Shown: in pieces, positions 1-10,658 of the stretch
Numbering within the stretch: position 1 is the first letter of the stretch
How the letters are laid out: each line of letters starts with the position of its first letter
Origin: Actinomycetes bacterium
GTDB taxonomy: Bacteria; Actinomycetota; Actinomycetes; Streptosporangiales; Streptosporangiaceae
DNA length: 64,000 nucleotides
Direction of reading: 5' to 3'
Assembly (NCBI GenBank): GCA_021793235.1
Contig: JAJYTD010000001.1
Coordinates: 310,001-374,000 of the forward strand
The notes under the pieces: model-generated
Seen by the model: the letters and a program-made list of their open reading frames with translations, nothing else
What the model was told of the DNA's origin: nothing
The model's database searches: none
Position numbers and translations under genes: made by a program

Positions 1-660
1 ACCCCTCCGGCGGTCTGCAGGCGGCCACGTTCTTCGGAGTTCGCAATCTGTGGCACGGAAGAGGGCGCACCCTTTCTGTGGTCTGGGGCTCTCCGGCACC
101 GGTTCGCCCTCCGTGCGTGCCGGGTACTCGTCTTCTTTGCCGCGGATCCAGCGCTGTGGCGGGGCGGCAGCCGCCATGCCCTGTTGTTTCGGATTGTAGA
201 AGTCAGTGTTCACTATGCAGAAGGGGGAGCTCGCGTGTTTCCTCCCGGTCGGCTTGCCTGCCGCTCCGGAGGAGAAGGGACGTCAATGGGTACGCGGGTA
301 TCTGTGGAGGGTGAAACCCGTCTGTCCGGAATCGGCCATGGTTAATTTCAGGTGCCCCGTGGCTTGCGGCGAGCCGGTGCCGGTACCCGGCCGCTGCAGC
401 GGCGCAGGGCATGCTCGGCGCCGAGGCGGCCCTTGGCCGCGGAGCCCTCCTGGTGGACATGTCCGGTGCCGGAGGACTCCGCGGCCGCTCAGATGCCGCG
501 GCGTATCGAGTGCGCGCCCAGGCGATGCGGTATATGCCGGGCAGAGGGGTTCGGGAGGCAAGGGTGCCGCCTTGGGAGTGCTGCTCCCGGGGCGGCACCG
601 GTCGTTGTGGGGCCGGGTGCCGCTAGGGAGTGGTTGACGAAATGATTCGGCGAACACGAC
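1..660. other. No credible gene; non-coding or degraded stretch
   Basis: Several short reading frames overlap here on both strands. None has a recognisable domain, a convincing ribosome binding site or a consistent codon bias, and their products are Arg/Pro-rich, as expected for chance frames in high-GC DNA. I see no RNA gene or clear terminator. The region lies downstream of the M14 peptidase stop codon and could hold the end of a degraded gene. Confidence 0.5.
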
Positions 661-1983
661 CTAACCGCCGCAGTGGTCGGCTTCCTTGCCGATGGCGCGC
701 TGGGGGCAGTCGGCGTGGTCGAGCAGGTCGAGTACGGCCTCCCGGTTGCGCGATGTCTCGGCGGGGATCACCTCGTCAGGCGGGTAGAAGCCGCCGCCGA
801 CGGCGCTTCCCGGATACATCTCGAAGGTGAACGAGAAGATGCCCTGGTCGCCCCACAGCCAGTCGTTGATCGACCCGTCGGTGATGTAGAGGTCGCTCGA
901 CTGCTGCGGCGTGTACCCGTTGGACTCCGCCATCAATTCGCCCAATGCGGCGTGCGTGTCGTACTCGTCCTGCGACATGCCCGGTGCGGTCTCGTCGTAG
1001 GTGTAGCCGTAGGGCCACAGGACCAGTTCGCCGTAAGTGTGGAAGTCGATTCCGACCGTGATCTGCTGCTCGCCGTCGACCACCCGACCGCGGACGAAGT
1101 CGGCCACGGCGCCCACCTCGGGTGCGGACTCCCCGGCGGGTCCGCGGTAGGTGGGGGAGGAGGGGACGCTGGATGAGCCGCCGCAGCATCCCCACTGGTG
1201 GCCCCAGTTGCGGTTGAGGTCGGTTCCCTTCGCCCGGGCTTCCGGGCTGGGCTGGCGGTTCTTGCGCCAGTTCCGGTAGGAGCCGGTGGCGGTGTCGTAC
1301 TCGCTGCCGTCGGGATTCAGGTTGGGCAGGATCCAGATCTCCCGGCTGTCCAGCAGCTCGGTGATCCGCTCGTCGGAGCCGTACTCACCGGTGAATGTCC
1401 GCAGCAGGTAGACCGCCATTTCGACGGTCAGGTGCTCGCGGGCGTGCTGGGCGTGGGTGAGCAGCACCTCCGGCTCGTCCTCGTCGGTGCCGGCGTTGTC
1501 GCTGAGCTTGACCGCCATGAGATCGCGGCCCTCGTAGGAGGAGCCGATGGTGGCCTTCCGCGCGATACCGGGGTGGTCGGCGACCACCGTGTCCACGACC
1601 TCGGTCAGCTCATCGAAGTTGTGGTAGCCGGAATCCTCCGGCGGGAAGTCCTGGGCGCGCTGTGCTTCGGTCTTTGGCGGCGGCAGCGCGGTGACTTCGT
1701 ATCCGAGATCGCCGACGGCCTCCGCCTCGGTGGGCGTTGCGGTGATGAACACCGCTGTCTCCTCGACCCCGTCGATGGCGGCTCCGGTATCGGTCACCTC
1801 GGTGCGCTCCTGAGCGGTGGCCGGGCCGACGACCTCGTACCGCTCGTGGGCCCGGTCTGCTGTAGCGGTGTCCGCGAAGGCGTCGCCGGCCGTGGTGGTG
1901 AACAGCGGTATGAGGAGTGCCGCGGTGAGCAGTCGGCGGGTGGAGCCTCCGGTAAAGAAGGGGGATGAGATGCGGATCGGCAT
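661..1983 (-). CDS. Secreted zinc carboxypeptidase (M14 family)
   Basis: Predicted 440-residue exported metallocarboxypeptidase that would remove C-terminal residues from peptides outside the cell. The N-terminus has a basic stretch followed by a hydrophobic segment (about residues 17-36), fitting a signal peptide, then a roughly 80-residue propeptide-like region. The M14 zinc motif is visible as H180-A-R-E183, with the third ligand at H315 in [10 protein letters not shown] and the catalytic Glu at E388 in FTFEMYP. The substrate-binding NPDG and DLNRNW motifs are also present. The ATG at 1983 was chosen because GAGGA lies five bases upstream; a longer frame exists but would place extra residues before the signal peptide. 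It is divergent from hyi. It resembles carboxypeptidase T/SG; exact specificity is unknown. Confidence 0.93.
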   Translation of the reverse strand: MPIRISSPFFTGGSTRRLLTAALLIPLFTTTAGDAFADTATADRAHERYEVVGPATAQERTEVTDTGAAIDGVEETAVFITATPTEAEAVGDLGYEVTALPPPKTEAQRAQDFPPEDSGYHNFDELTEVVDTVVADHPGIARKATIGSSYEGRDLMAVKLSDNAGTDEDEPEVLLTHAQHAREHLTVEMAVYLLRTFTGEYGSDERITELLDSREIWILPNLNPDGSEYDTATGSYRNWRKNRQPSPEARAKGTDLNRNWGHQWGCCGGSSSVPSSPTYRGPAGESAPEVGAVADFVRGRVVDGEQQITVGIDFHTYGELVLWPYGYTYDETAPGMSQDEYDTHAALGELMAESNGYTPQQSSDLYITDGSINDWLWGDQGIFSFTFEMYPGSAVGGGFYPPDEVIPAETSRNREAVLDLLDHADCPQRAIGKEADHCGG

Positions 1984-2135
1984 ACTGTCCTCACGGAAAT
2001 GAACGCCAAGAGTGACAGAATTATTACAGATTGGCATGCCCGGGGGTGGGAGTTCGCGTCTTTCGGTGCCCCGGGGCGGGTGCGGTGCAGTCCCGCCTGG
2101 CTGGGGCGAGGTGGGGCGGAGGTCTCCATAGATCC

Positions 2136-2150
2136 TGTATGCGGTATACA
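2136..2150. promoter_or_regulatory. Perfect palindrome TGTAT-N5-ATACA upstream of the hyi promoter
   Basis: TGTAT (2136-2140) and ATACA (2146-2150) form a perfect inverted repeat with a five-base spacer. It sits just before a TTGACA -35-like hexamer at 2157-2162, with a weak CACACT -10 candidate at 2181-2186. The form resembles GntR-class half-sites. No regulator for it is encoded nearby, so the assignment is an inference. Confidence 0.4.
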
Positions 2151-2202
2151 AAAGTCTTGACAAGATAAGGAAGGGGGGTGCACACTCAAGTCATTCCTTT
2201 TC

Positions 2203-2220
2203 GTGGAAAAAACTTTCCAC
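2203..2220. promoter_or_regulatory. IclR/AllR-type operator candidate before hyi
   Basis: GTGGAAA (2203-2209) and TTTCCAC (2214-2220) form a perfect inverted repeat around AAAC, about 35 bases before the hyi start. The core TGGAAA-N4-TTTCCA closely resembles the TGGAAA/TTTCCA operators of the IclR family. In E. coli, IclR-family members (IclR, AllR) control glyoxylate genes, including gcl. That family context supports the call. Binding itself is not shown by the sequence. Confidence 0.5.
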
Positions 2221-2255
2221 ATAATGAAATTCGTAATATCCGGAGGACGCGAGCC

Positions 2256-3053
2256 ATGAGCCACTCGCTGCCCTACACGGTGAACTGCTCACTGCTGTTC
2301 ACCGAACTGCCCCTCCACGAGCGCCCGGCCGCCGCACGCAGAGCCGGATTCGACGCCGTCGAGTTCTGGTGGCCTTTCGAAAGCCCGGTCCCCCCAGCCG
2401 CCGAAGTCGACGCCTTCATCTTTGCCATCGACACCGCCGGAGTCAGCCTCACCGGCCTGAACTTCTACGCCGGGGCCCTGCCCGGCCCCGATCGCGGTGT
2501 CCTCTCACAACCCGACCGCGCGCACCACTTCCACGACAGCATCGACGTCGTCGTCGATATCGCCGAGCGCACCGGCGCCCGATCTTTCAACGCCCTCTAC
2601 GGGCTGCGCCAGGACGGCATCGACCCCACGGAACAGGACCGGGTCGCGCTGGAGAGCGTCCTCGCCGCCGCGAAAGCGGTAAAGGCCGTTGGCGGCACGG
2701 TCCTCATCGAGCCGATCAGCGGTGCCGGGGACTACCCGCTCACGACCGCCTCCGAGGGCCTCGCGTTCGTCGCCAAAGCCCAGGCGGCCGGCGCGCCCAA
2801 CGTCGCCCTCCTCGCCGACTTCTTCCACCTCGCGGTCAATGGCGATGACGTTGCGGCCGTCGTAGGCGACCACGCAGCCGAGTTCGGGCACATCCAGATC
2901 GCCGACGTCCCCGGGCGCGGCGAGCCGGGTACCGGAGAGCTGCCGATCGACGATCTGCTGACCGCGGCCCAGGCCGGCGGCTACAGCGGCCATGTCGGCC
3001 TGGAGTACAAGCCGACAGTGCCCAGCGCGGACAGCTTCGGCTGGCGGGGCTGA
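2256..3053 (+). CDS. hyi: Hydroxypyruvate isomerase
   Basis: A 265-residue TIM-barrel sugar-phosphate-isomerase-like protein (AP endonuclease 2 fold), predicted to interconvert hydroxypyruvate and tartronate semialdehyde in cytoplasmic glyoxylate metabolism. The paired metal/catalytic glutamates are visible as E152 in VLIEPISG and E250 in HVGLEYKPT, close to the end as usual for the family. The ATG at 2256 is preceded by GGAGGA; an upstream in-frame start would run through the palindromic leader. It is the first gene of hyi-glxR-gcl, a standard glyoxylate-to-glycerate cassette. No glycerate kinase gene is seen nearby. Regulation is probably through the palindromes at 2136-2150 and 2203-2220. 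Confidence 0.92.
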   Translation: MSHSLPYTVNCSLLFTELPLHERPAAARRAGFDAVEFWWPFESPVPPAAEVDAFIFAIDTAGVSLTGLNFYAGALPGPDRGVLSQPDRAHHFHDSIDVVVDIAERTGARSFNALYGLRQDGIDPTEQDRVALESVLAAAKAVKAVGGTVLIEPISGAGDYPLTTASEGLAFVAKAQAAGAPNVALLADFFHLAVNGDDVAAVVGDHAAEFGHIQIADVPGRGEPGTGELPIDDLLTAAQAGGYSGHVGLEYKPTVPSADSFGWRG

Positions 3054-3137
3054 CCCACCGCGGCCGAGGCGCAACGCCCTTCGGGCGCCATGACCGGCAC
3101 GCCTTTGCAGACGCTCGCTCCCCGAAAGGAAATCCCC

Positions 3138-4028
3138 ATGCCCCAGCCGCGCAGTGTCGCCTTCATCGGCCTCGGCATCATGGGCCTGCCCATGTCGATC
3201 AACCTCGTCAAAGCGGGGTTTCAGGTCACCGGATACGACTACAACACCCAAGCCGTCCAGAAATTGGCAGAGCAGGGCGGCAAAGCGGCTGGTTCCACCG
3301 CCGAGGCTGTCGCCGGAGCCGATGCCGTCATCACCATGGTTCCCGATTCCCCGGATGTCGAAGCCGTTCTTCTCGGTGAGAGCGGCGTGTTCGCCCATGC
3401 GGCACCCGGATCCCTCATCATCGATATGAGCACTATCCGCCCCGATGTCTCCCGTGCGCTCGCGGCGGAAGGCGCCGCACACGGTTTCCGCGTCCTCGAC
3501 GCCCCGGTCAGCGGTGGCGAGGTCGGCGCCATCGAGGCAGCGCTGTCCATCATGGTGGGCGGCGACGAAGCCGACTTCGAGAGCGCCCGGCCGCTGTTCG
3601 ACGTCCTGGGCACCACACCGGTGCTGGTCGGCCCCGCAGGCGCCGGGCAGACGGTCAAGGCCGCCAACCAGCTCATCGTGGCCGGCAACATCCAGCTCGT
3701 CGCCGAGGCCCTGGTCTTCCTGGAGGCCCACGGGGTCGACACCGAGGCCGGGCTGAAGGTGCTCAACGGCGGCCTGGCCGGCAGCACGGTCATGGCACGC
3801 AAGGGCGAGGCCATGCGCGGTCGGCGGTTCCAACCGGGATTCCGCATCGCGCTGCACGACAAGGACATGAAGATCGTGACGGCCGCGGCACGCGAAGCCG
3901 GCGTGGCGATCCCGCTGGGCGCTCTCGTGGCGCAGTTCGTGGGTGCGCTCAAAGCACAGGGGCACGGCGGACTGGACCACTCCGCGCTGCTCATGGTCGT
4001 GGAGCAACTATCGGCGCAGGAGAGCTAG
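3138..4028 (+). CDS. glxR: 2-hydroxy-3-oxopropionate (tartronate semialdehyde) reductase
   Basis: A 296-residue NAD(P)H-dependent reductase of the 3-hydroxyisobutyrate dehydrogenase family, expected to reduce tartronate semialdehyde to D-glycerate. The Rossmann motif GLGIMG is at residues 11-16, the substrate signature DAPVSGG at 121-127, and the catalytic lysine at K174 in QTVKAANQL. The length is typical. The ATG at 3138 follows GAAAGGA at good spacing. It lies 84 bases after hyi and 162 bases before gcl on the same strand, matching the usual pathway clustering. A more general beta-hydroxyacid dehydrogenase role cannot be excluded from sequence alone, but the neighbours make GlxR most likely. 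Confidence 0.92.
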   Translation: MPQPRSVAFIGLGIMGLPMSINLVKAGFQVTGYDYNTQAVQKLAEQGGKAAGSTAEAVAGADAVITMVPDSPDVEAVLLGESGVFAHAAPGSLIIDMSTIRPDVSRALAAEGAAHGFRVLDAPVSGGEVGAIEAALSIMVGGDEADFESARPLFDVLGTTPVLVGPAGAGQTVKAANQLIVAGNIQLVAEALVFLEAHGVDTEAGLKVLNGGLAGSTVMARKGEAMRGRRFQPGFRIALHDKDMKIVTAAAREAGVAIPLGALVAQFVGALKAQGHGGLDHSALLMVVEQLSAQES

Positions 4029-4190
4029 CGCCGAACAGCCACTGAGGGGGCTTCCGCCGGCGGGACTGGCCGACCGGACCCGCGTCTTACGTGTGCTCTG
4101 CGCGAAGCCCCGGCGACCTGGGTGTTGGCCGCACCCGAGGTCCCGCTGGCGGGCCCCTTTGACCCCCTAGCACTGAAGGGTTCACCGAAC

Positions 4191-5912
4191 ATGGTACAGA
4201 TGCCCGCAATGAACGCCGTTGTCGAGGTTCTCCGGTCCGAAGGCGTCGATACCGCCTTCGGCTGCCCCGGAGCCGCGATCCTGCCCCTGTACAAGGCGCT
4301 GGAGACCGTCGGTGGAATCGAGCACCTGACGGTCCGCCACGAAGAGGGCGCGGCCCATATGGCCGATGCCTGGGCACGCACCAGCGGGAAGGTCGGCGTG
4401 GCGATCGGCACCTCCGGCCCGGCCGGGACCAACATGATCACCGGTCTCTACACCGCGCTCGCCGACTCCGTTCCGATCGTCTGCATCACCGGCCAAGCGG
4501 TCTCCACCAAGCTGCACCAGGAGGCGTTCCAAGCGGTCGAGATCGTCGACATCGCCGCGCCCGTCACCAAGTGGGCGGTACAGATCAAGGAGGCCTCGCA
4601 GGCCCCGTGGATCTTCCGCGAGGCTTTCAGGATCGCCCGTGACGGGCGCCCGGGCCCCGTCCTGGTCGACATCCCGCTCGACATCGCGCAGGGAACCATC
4701 GAGTACGATCCGGCGATCGACGCCCCTCTGGCCGTCAACTCGGTGCGGCCGCATCTGCCGCGCGTGGAACGAGCCCTGGACATGCTGCTGGCCGCAGAAC
4801 ACCCGCTGATCCTGGCGGGCGGCGGCGTCATCATCGCCGAGGCGGCCGGCGAACTGGCGGAGCTCGCCGAATACCTGAACATCCCCGTCCAGGTCACCCT
4901 CATGGGCAAGGGCGCCTTCGACGAGGACTCCAGACTGTACTCCGGTATGACCGGCGTACAGACCTCCCAGCGCTACGGCAACGCCTCCTTCCTGGAATCC
5001 GACCTGGTGCTGGCCGTCGGCGCCCGCTTCGGCGACCGGCATACCGGGCAACTCGACGTCTATCGCGGGGACCGCGCGTTCATCCACGTCGACATCGAAC
5101 CGACGCAGATCGGCAGGGTCTTCGAACCCGACCTCGGTATCGTCTCCGACGCCAAGCTGTTCCTGCGGGCCATTCTCGACCTGGCCAAAAAGCGAGGTGC
5201 CGCCCGTGAAGCCGGAGCCTGGGTTTCCCGCGTCAACGAACTCAAGGCGGACCTGGGGCGCCGGGAGGATTTCGATACCGTGCCCATCAAGGCGCCGCGC
5301 GTCTACCGGGAGATCAACGAGGTCTTCGACGAAGACACCTACTTCGTCACCGCGATCGGCCTTTACCAGATCTGGGGCGGCCAGCACCAGAAGGCGTACA
5401 AGCCGCGCCACTACCAGGTCTGCGGTCAGGCAGGGCCGCTCGGCTGGGAGATCCCTGCGGCGATCGGCGTCAAGAAGGCGCTGAAGAAGACCGAACCGGA
5501 CGCCGAGGTGGTGGGTATCGTCGGCGACTACAGCTTCCAGTACATGGTGGAGGAACTGGCGGTCGGCGCCCAGTACGACGTGCCCTTCGTTCTCATCATG
5601 ATCAACAACGAGTATCTGGGACTCATCCGCCAGGCGGAGATCCCATACGGCATGAACTACCAGGTCGACATTCACTACGACGACTACGGCAGCGACAACG
5701 TCAAGATCATGGAGGCCTACGGCTGCTCCGGCCGCAGGGTCTGCGAACCCGGGGAGATCCGCGAGGCGCTGGAATGGGCGCGCAAGGAGGCGCGGGCCAC
5801 CTCCCGGCCGGTGCTCGTCGAGATCATGATCGAACGCGAAGCCAACACCCCCCACGGCCCGGCCATCGACGCCGTGGTGGAGTACGAGCCGGTCCCCGAG
5901 CACACCGCCTGA
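4191..5912 (+). CDS. gcl: Glyoxylate carboligase (tartronate-semialdehyde synthase)
   Basis: A 573-residue thiamine-diphosphate enzyme that would condense two glyoxylates to tartronate semialdehyde with CO2 release. The N-terminal PYR domain, central FAD/DHAP-like domain (DIEPTQIGR) and C-terminal PP domain with a GDYSFQY metal/ThDP motif and NNEYLGLIRQ are all visible. It aligns without gaps with the start of E. coli Gcl as I recall it, which supports the ATG at 4191 (Gcl starts MAKM, here MVQM). Residue 51 is Glu (RHEEGA), where E. coli Gcl has the unusual Val51 (RHVEGA). Other ThDP enzymes carry the canonical Glu here. Acetolactate synthase is the main alternative, but the operon favours Gcl. 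Confidence 0.88.
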   Translation: MVQMPAMNAVVEVLRSEGVDTAFGCPGAAILPLYKALETVGGIEHLTVRHEEGAAHMADAWARTSGKVGVAIGTSGPAGTNMITGLYTALADSVPIVCITGQAVSTKLHQEAFQAVEIVDIAAPVTKWAVQIKEASQAPWIFREAFRIARDGRPGPVLVDIPLDIAQGTIEYDPAIDAPLAVNSVRPHLPRVERALDMLLAAEHPLILAGGGVIIAEAAGELAELAEYLNIPVQVTLMGKGAFDEDSRLYSGMTGVQTSQRYGNASFLESDLVLAVGARFGDRHTGQLDVYRGDRAFIHVDIEPTQIGRVFEPDLGIVSDAKLFLRAILDLAKKRGAAREAGAWVSRVNELKADLGRREDFDTVPIKAPRVYREINEVFDEDTYFVTAIGLYQIWGGQHQKAYKPRHYQVCGQAGPLGWEIPAAIGVKKALKKTEPDAEVVGIVGDYSFQYMVEELAVGAQYDVPFVLIMINNEYLGLIRQAEIPYGMNYQVDIHYDDYGSDNVKIMEAYGCSGRRVCEPGEIREALEWARKEARATSRPVLVEIMIEREANTPHGPAIDAVVEYEPVPEHTA

Positions 5913-5928
5913 GGGGCCCTCGCGTCGC

Positions 5929-5975
5929 CCTCGGGAGGCGGCCCGTCTCCCTCTGAGAAGGGCCGCCTCCCGAGG
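5929..5975 (+). terminator. Strong hairpin after gcl
   Basis: A perfect 16-base-pair inverted repeat (5929-5944 with 5960-5975) around a 15-base loop starts 17 bases after the gcl stop codon. There is no T-tract, as is common for actinobacterial terminators. It would separate the glyoxylate operon from the leuA leader. Confidence 0.75.
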
Positions 5976-6034
5976 CGTCCGCGGAGGTTCACGGGGACAG
6001 GCACGCTCCCATGTCTGCTAACGTGGCTGGCGTT

Positions 6035-6064
6035 ATGCTGCGTGAGCTGCTCCTCCTTAGCGGC

Positions 6065-6082
<18 letters not shown>
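6035..6082 (+). CDS. leuL: leuA leader peptide (attenuation)
   Basis: A 15-codon frame encodes MLRELLLLSGRGGGR and stops at 6082. Five of its 15 residues are Leu, four of them consecutive (codons 6047-6058: CTG CTC CTC CTT). It lies directly upstream of leuA and immediately before two mutually exclusive hairpins. It would act as a ribosome-stalling sensor of charged leucyl-tRNA. An in-frame ATG at 6011 would add eight residues. A TAACGT hexamer at 6019-6024 could be a -10 element, which would make translation from 6035 nearly leaderless. The exact start is therefore uncertain, while the Leu run and its position are clear. Confidence 0.7.
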
Positions 6083-7880
<1,798 letters not shown>

Positions 7881-7984
7881 GGCCCTGTGGGAAGGCGGCC
7901 GCTCCAAAGATCCCAGAGCCGCCGCTCCCTTCGGGGATCGATGACCGGCGGTGCCGGATGGTCTTTGCGCGCCGCGAACGGAGA

Positions 7985-8023
7985 ACGGCCGGTGGCCCGG
8001 GGCCTTCCCGGGCCACCGGCCGT
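7985..8023. terminator. Bidirectional terminator between leuA and the CAP gene
   Basis: A perfect 17-base-pair inverted repeat (7985-8001 with 8007-8023) has a five-base loop. It lies between the convergent leuA and CAP-domain genes and can serve both strands. Confidence 0.8.
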
Positions 8024-8071
8024 CCGCCCGTCCCGGGCACCGGGATCAGGGCCGCGTGCTCGGGCGTCCGC

Positions 8072-8893
8072 TCACTGGGAACCGAAGTTCTGCGCCCATT
8101 TGGTGTTCGACTCACCGACACCGACGACGGAGTTGTCGCAGTTGAGGATGTTGGCGCGGTGGCCGGGGCTGTTCATCCAGCCCTCCATGACGGCCTCGGC
8201 GCTGGTGTAGCCCGCGGCGACGTTCTCGCCGGACCAGGCGGTGTAGCCGGCCTCCTTGGCGCGCTCGGCCGGGCCCTTGCCCTCAGGGGTGTCGTGGTCC
8301 ATGTAGTCGCGGGCGGCCATGTCCTCGGCATGCGCCTGGGACGCTGCGGTGAGCTTGGAGTCGACCCGCAGCTTCCCGCATCCGGCCTCGGCGCGCTCCT
8401 GGTTGGCGAGGTCGACGACTTGCTGGGCCAGAGCCGTTCCGGAGTTTCCGGAGCTTGCGGAGTCTGCTGAGCCGCCGGAGCCCTCGCCGGTTCCCGCTTC
8501 GGAGTCCCCGTCCGGGGAGGGGGACTCCTCGATCGTGCTTTCGGCCTCGGCCTCGGCGTCGGGCTGCCGGTCGGCCGCGTCGCCGTCCTCGTCTTCCGGG
8601 GAACCGGAGGCGGTACCGCTGTCTTCCTGCCCCTCGAAGAAGTCGTCGTCGGCGGGCGGCAGAGCGTCATCGGAGAGGGGGGTCCCGATGTCGTTTCCTG
8701 CCTGGGACGGTGCGAGGTGCTCTGGTGGTGCCGCCAGCACCAGAGCGGTGGCCAGGCCCAGCCCCACAGGGACCGCGACCAGCGCGCCGATGAGCGGCCG
8801 CCGCAGGCGGCCCTTGGATTCGGGGCGTGGTCGGCGCCGGGATCCACGCCTTCCGCCGCGGTGTCTTCGGTGTTCTCGGCGTTCACGTGTCAT
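8072..8893 (-). CDS. Membrane-anchored CAP/SCP-domain protein (YkwD-like)
   Basis: A 273-residue protein with a very basic cytoplasmic N-terminus (residues 1-31), one hydrophobic segment (about 32-57) and a long Asp/Glu/Ser-rich linker. It ends in a C-terminal CAP (cysteine-rich secretory) domain of about 120 residues. CAP-type conserved elements are visible: HDTPEG, GENVAAG and GHRANIL. Bacterial members are extracellular and of unclear function; cell-wall association is likely here because of the anchor and spacer. The ATG at 8893 was chosen because a strongly basic stretch precedes the membrane segment; no strong ribosome binding site is seen. It is convergent with leuA and divergent from recO. 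Confidence 0.82.
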   Translation of the reverse strand: MTRERREHRRHRGGRRGSRRRPRPESKGRLRRPLIGALVAVPVGLGLATALVLAAPPEHLAPSQAGNDIGTPLSDDALPPADDDFFEGQEDSGTASGSPEDEDGDAADRQPDAEAEAESTIEESPSPDGDSEAGTGEGSGGSADSASSGNSGTALAQQVVDLANQERAEAGCGKLRVDSKLTAASQAHAEDMAARDYMDHDTPEGKGPAERAKEAGYTAWSGENVAAGYTSAEAVMEGWMNSPGHRANILNCDNSVVGVGESNTKWAQNFGSQ

Positions 8894-9078
8894 GCCGCGC
8901 TGCCCCCGTTCATCGGAAGAAAATCGGGTCTGTTTTGGCGCTGCGCGAGATCGTAGAGCAAAATGCGGCGGAAGGGGAGATTGGTAAGAGAGGTCCCAGT
9001 TCGCGGTGGACACCCGGGTTTGCGGGATTGCCGAGACGGATGTGCACACCCCCGCGCCGCATCCACGACAATGGGAGG

Positions 9079-9810
9079 GTGAGTCTCTACCGCGACGAGG
9101 GGGTCGTCCTCCGGACCCAGAAGCTGGGGGAGGCCGACCGCATCGTGACGCTGCTGACGCGGCGGACCGGACTGGTGCGAGCCGTCGGCAAGGGGGTACG
9201 CCGCACCAAATCACGATTCGGCGCCCGCCTTGAGCCGTTCAGCCACGTCGACCTGCAGCTCTACACGGGCCGTACGCTGGATGTAATCACCCAGGCCGAG
9301 ACGGTGCGCGCCTATGGCGAGTCCATCGTCTCCGACTACCCGCGCTACACCGCGGCCACCGCGATGCTCGAAACCGCGGAGAAGATCGTGGTGGTCGAGA
9401 AGGACCCGGCGCTGCGCCAGTTCCTCCTGCTCATCGGTGCGCTGCGGACACTGGGGGAGGACGTCCACGACCCTCGGCTGGTCCTCGACGCCTATCTGCT
9501 GCGATCGCTTGCTGTGGCCGGATACGCCCCTGCCCTGCAGGAGTGCGCGCGGTGCGGCTCTCGGGGCGAGCACCGGGCGTTCGCGGTCCATGCCGGGGGC
9601 ATGGTGTGCTCAGTGTGCCGACCGCACGGATCGGTGCACCCCGCGCCCGAATCGGTGCGGCTGATGTCGGCGCTGCTGGGCGGCGACTGGCCCGAGGCCG
9701 ACGCCAGTGAGGACCGGCACCGCAACGAGTGCAGCGGCCTCGTCGCCGCCTACCTCCAGTGGCATCTGGAAAACGGAATCCGATCCCTGCGCCTTGTGGA
9801 GCGTTCTTGA
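9079..9810 (+). CDS. recO: DNA repair protein RecO
   Basis: A 243-residue recombination mediator of the RecFOR pathway, which loads RecA at single-strand gaps. The N-terminal OB-fold segment begins [18 protein letters not shown] four-cysteine zinc site is seen at C156, C159, C177 and C180. The GTG at 9079 gives the conserved N-terminus; GGGAGG directly abuts it, which is tight spacing. The gene overlaps uppS by four bases (TTGA), so the two are translationally coupled. This recO-uppS pairing is common in actinobacteria. Confidence 0.95.
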   Translation: MSLYRDEGVVLRTQKLGEADRIVTLLTRRTGLVRAVGKGVRRTKSRFGARLEPFSHVDLQLYTGRTLDVITQAETVRAYGESIVSDYPRYTAATAMLETAEKIVVVEKDPALRQFLLLIGALRTLGEDVHDPRLVLDAYLLRSLAVAGYAPALQECARCGSRGEHRAFAVHAGGMVCSVCRPHGSVHPAPESVRLMSALLGGDWPEADASEDRHRNECSGLVAAYLQWHLENGIRSLRLVERS

Positions 9811-10658
9811 GCCTGTTCAACTCTGCATCATCTGACTCCTCCGCCCGCAAGGGCTATCGGCCGCCCTCGCCTCATCCCAGCGGGGCGCGGCCGCCGCAGC
9901 TGCCCGAGGAGATCATCCCGCGGCATGTGGCCATTGTCATGGACGGCAACGGCCGCTGGGCCAAGCAGCGAGGGCTGCCGCGCACGGAAGGCCACAAGGC
10001 GGGGGAGAGCTCCCTGTTCGACGTCATCGAGGGTGCGCTGGAGCTGGGGATCCGCTATGTGTCCGCCTACGCCTTCTCCACCGAGAACTGGAAGCGCTCG
10101 CCTGACGAGATCCGGTTCCTCATGGGTTTCAACCGCGAAGTGATCCGTCGCCGCCGCGACGAGCTGAACGCCATGGGGGTGCGGGTCCGCTGGGCGGGGC
10201 GGCGCGGGAGGCTGTGGAAGAGCGTCATCTCCGAACTGGAGGAAGCCGAGGAGATGACGCGGGAGAACACTGCTCTGACGCTGCAGTTCTGCGTCAATTA
10301 CGGGGGCCGCGCCGAGATCACCGATGCCGCCGCCGCGATCGCCCGGGCCGCCGTCGAGGGCCGGATCAACCCGGACCGGGTCAATGAGGCCACGCTCGCC
10401 AGGTTCCTCGACGAGCCGGAGGTCCCCGACGTCGACCTGTTCCTCCGGTCATCGGGGGAGCAGCGCTTCTCCAACTTCCTGCTCTGGCAGTCCGCCTACG
10501 CCGAGTTCGTCTTCCTCGACACGCTCTGGCCGGATTTCGACCGGCGCCACCTCTGGCACGCCTGCGAGGTCTATGCCAGCCGGGACCGCAGGTACGGCGG
10601 CGCGGTGCCCAACCCGGTCGAACCGGCACCGTCGAGTGAGGCAGAAGGGACGGCATGA
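9807..10658 (+). CDS. uppS: Isoprenyl (polyprenyl) diphosphate synthase, cis type
   Basis: A 283-residue cis-prenyltransferase that extends allylic diphosphates with isopentenyl diphosphate to make the lipid carrier for cell-wall synthesis. The signature [17 protein letters not shown] contains the catalytic D46, and the C-terminal signature [15 protein letters not shown] is intact. The start is taken as TTG at 9807, overlapping the recO stop, because it has GGAG upstream and avoids a long overlap. The N-terminal roughly 35 residues are Pro/Ser-rich and poorly conserved. Chain length (C50 or C55) cannot be read from sequence. Confidence 0.94.
   Translation: MSLFNSASSDSSARKGYRPPSPHPSGARPPQLPEEIIPRHVAIVMDGNGRWAKQRGLPRTEGHKAGESSLFDVIEGALELGIRYVSAYAFSTENWKRSPDEIRFLMGFNREVIRRRRDELNAMGVRVRWAGRRGRLWKSVISELEEAEEMTRENTALTLQFCVNYGGRAEITDAAAAIARAAVEGRINPDRVNEATLARFLDEPEVPDVDLFLRSSGEQRFSNFLLWQSAYAEFVFLDTLWPDFDRRHLWHACEVYASRDRRYGGAVPNPVEPAPSSEAEGTA

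Noticed and set aside
203-598. 131-codon minus-strand frame in the first 660 bases
   Set aside because: The product is Arg/Pro/Ala-rich with no conserved pattern and no ribosome binding site; other frames here are equally open.
4182-5903. Very long antisense reading frame opposite gcl (similar cases opposite leuA, the 14-18 kb transferase, ppdK and the 42-45 kb oxidoreductase)
   Set aside because: GC-rich third positions leave the complementary frames open. The predicted products have no domain and no ribosome binding site, while the opposite strand encodes a clear enzyme.
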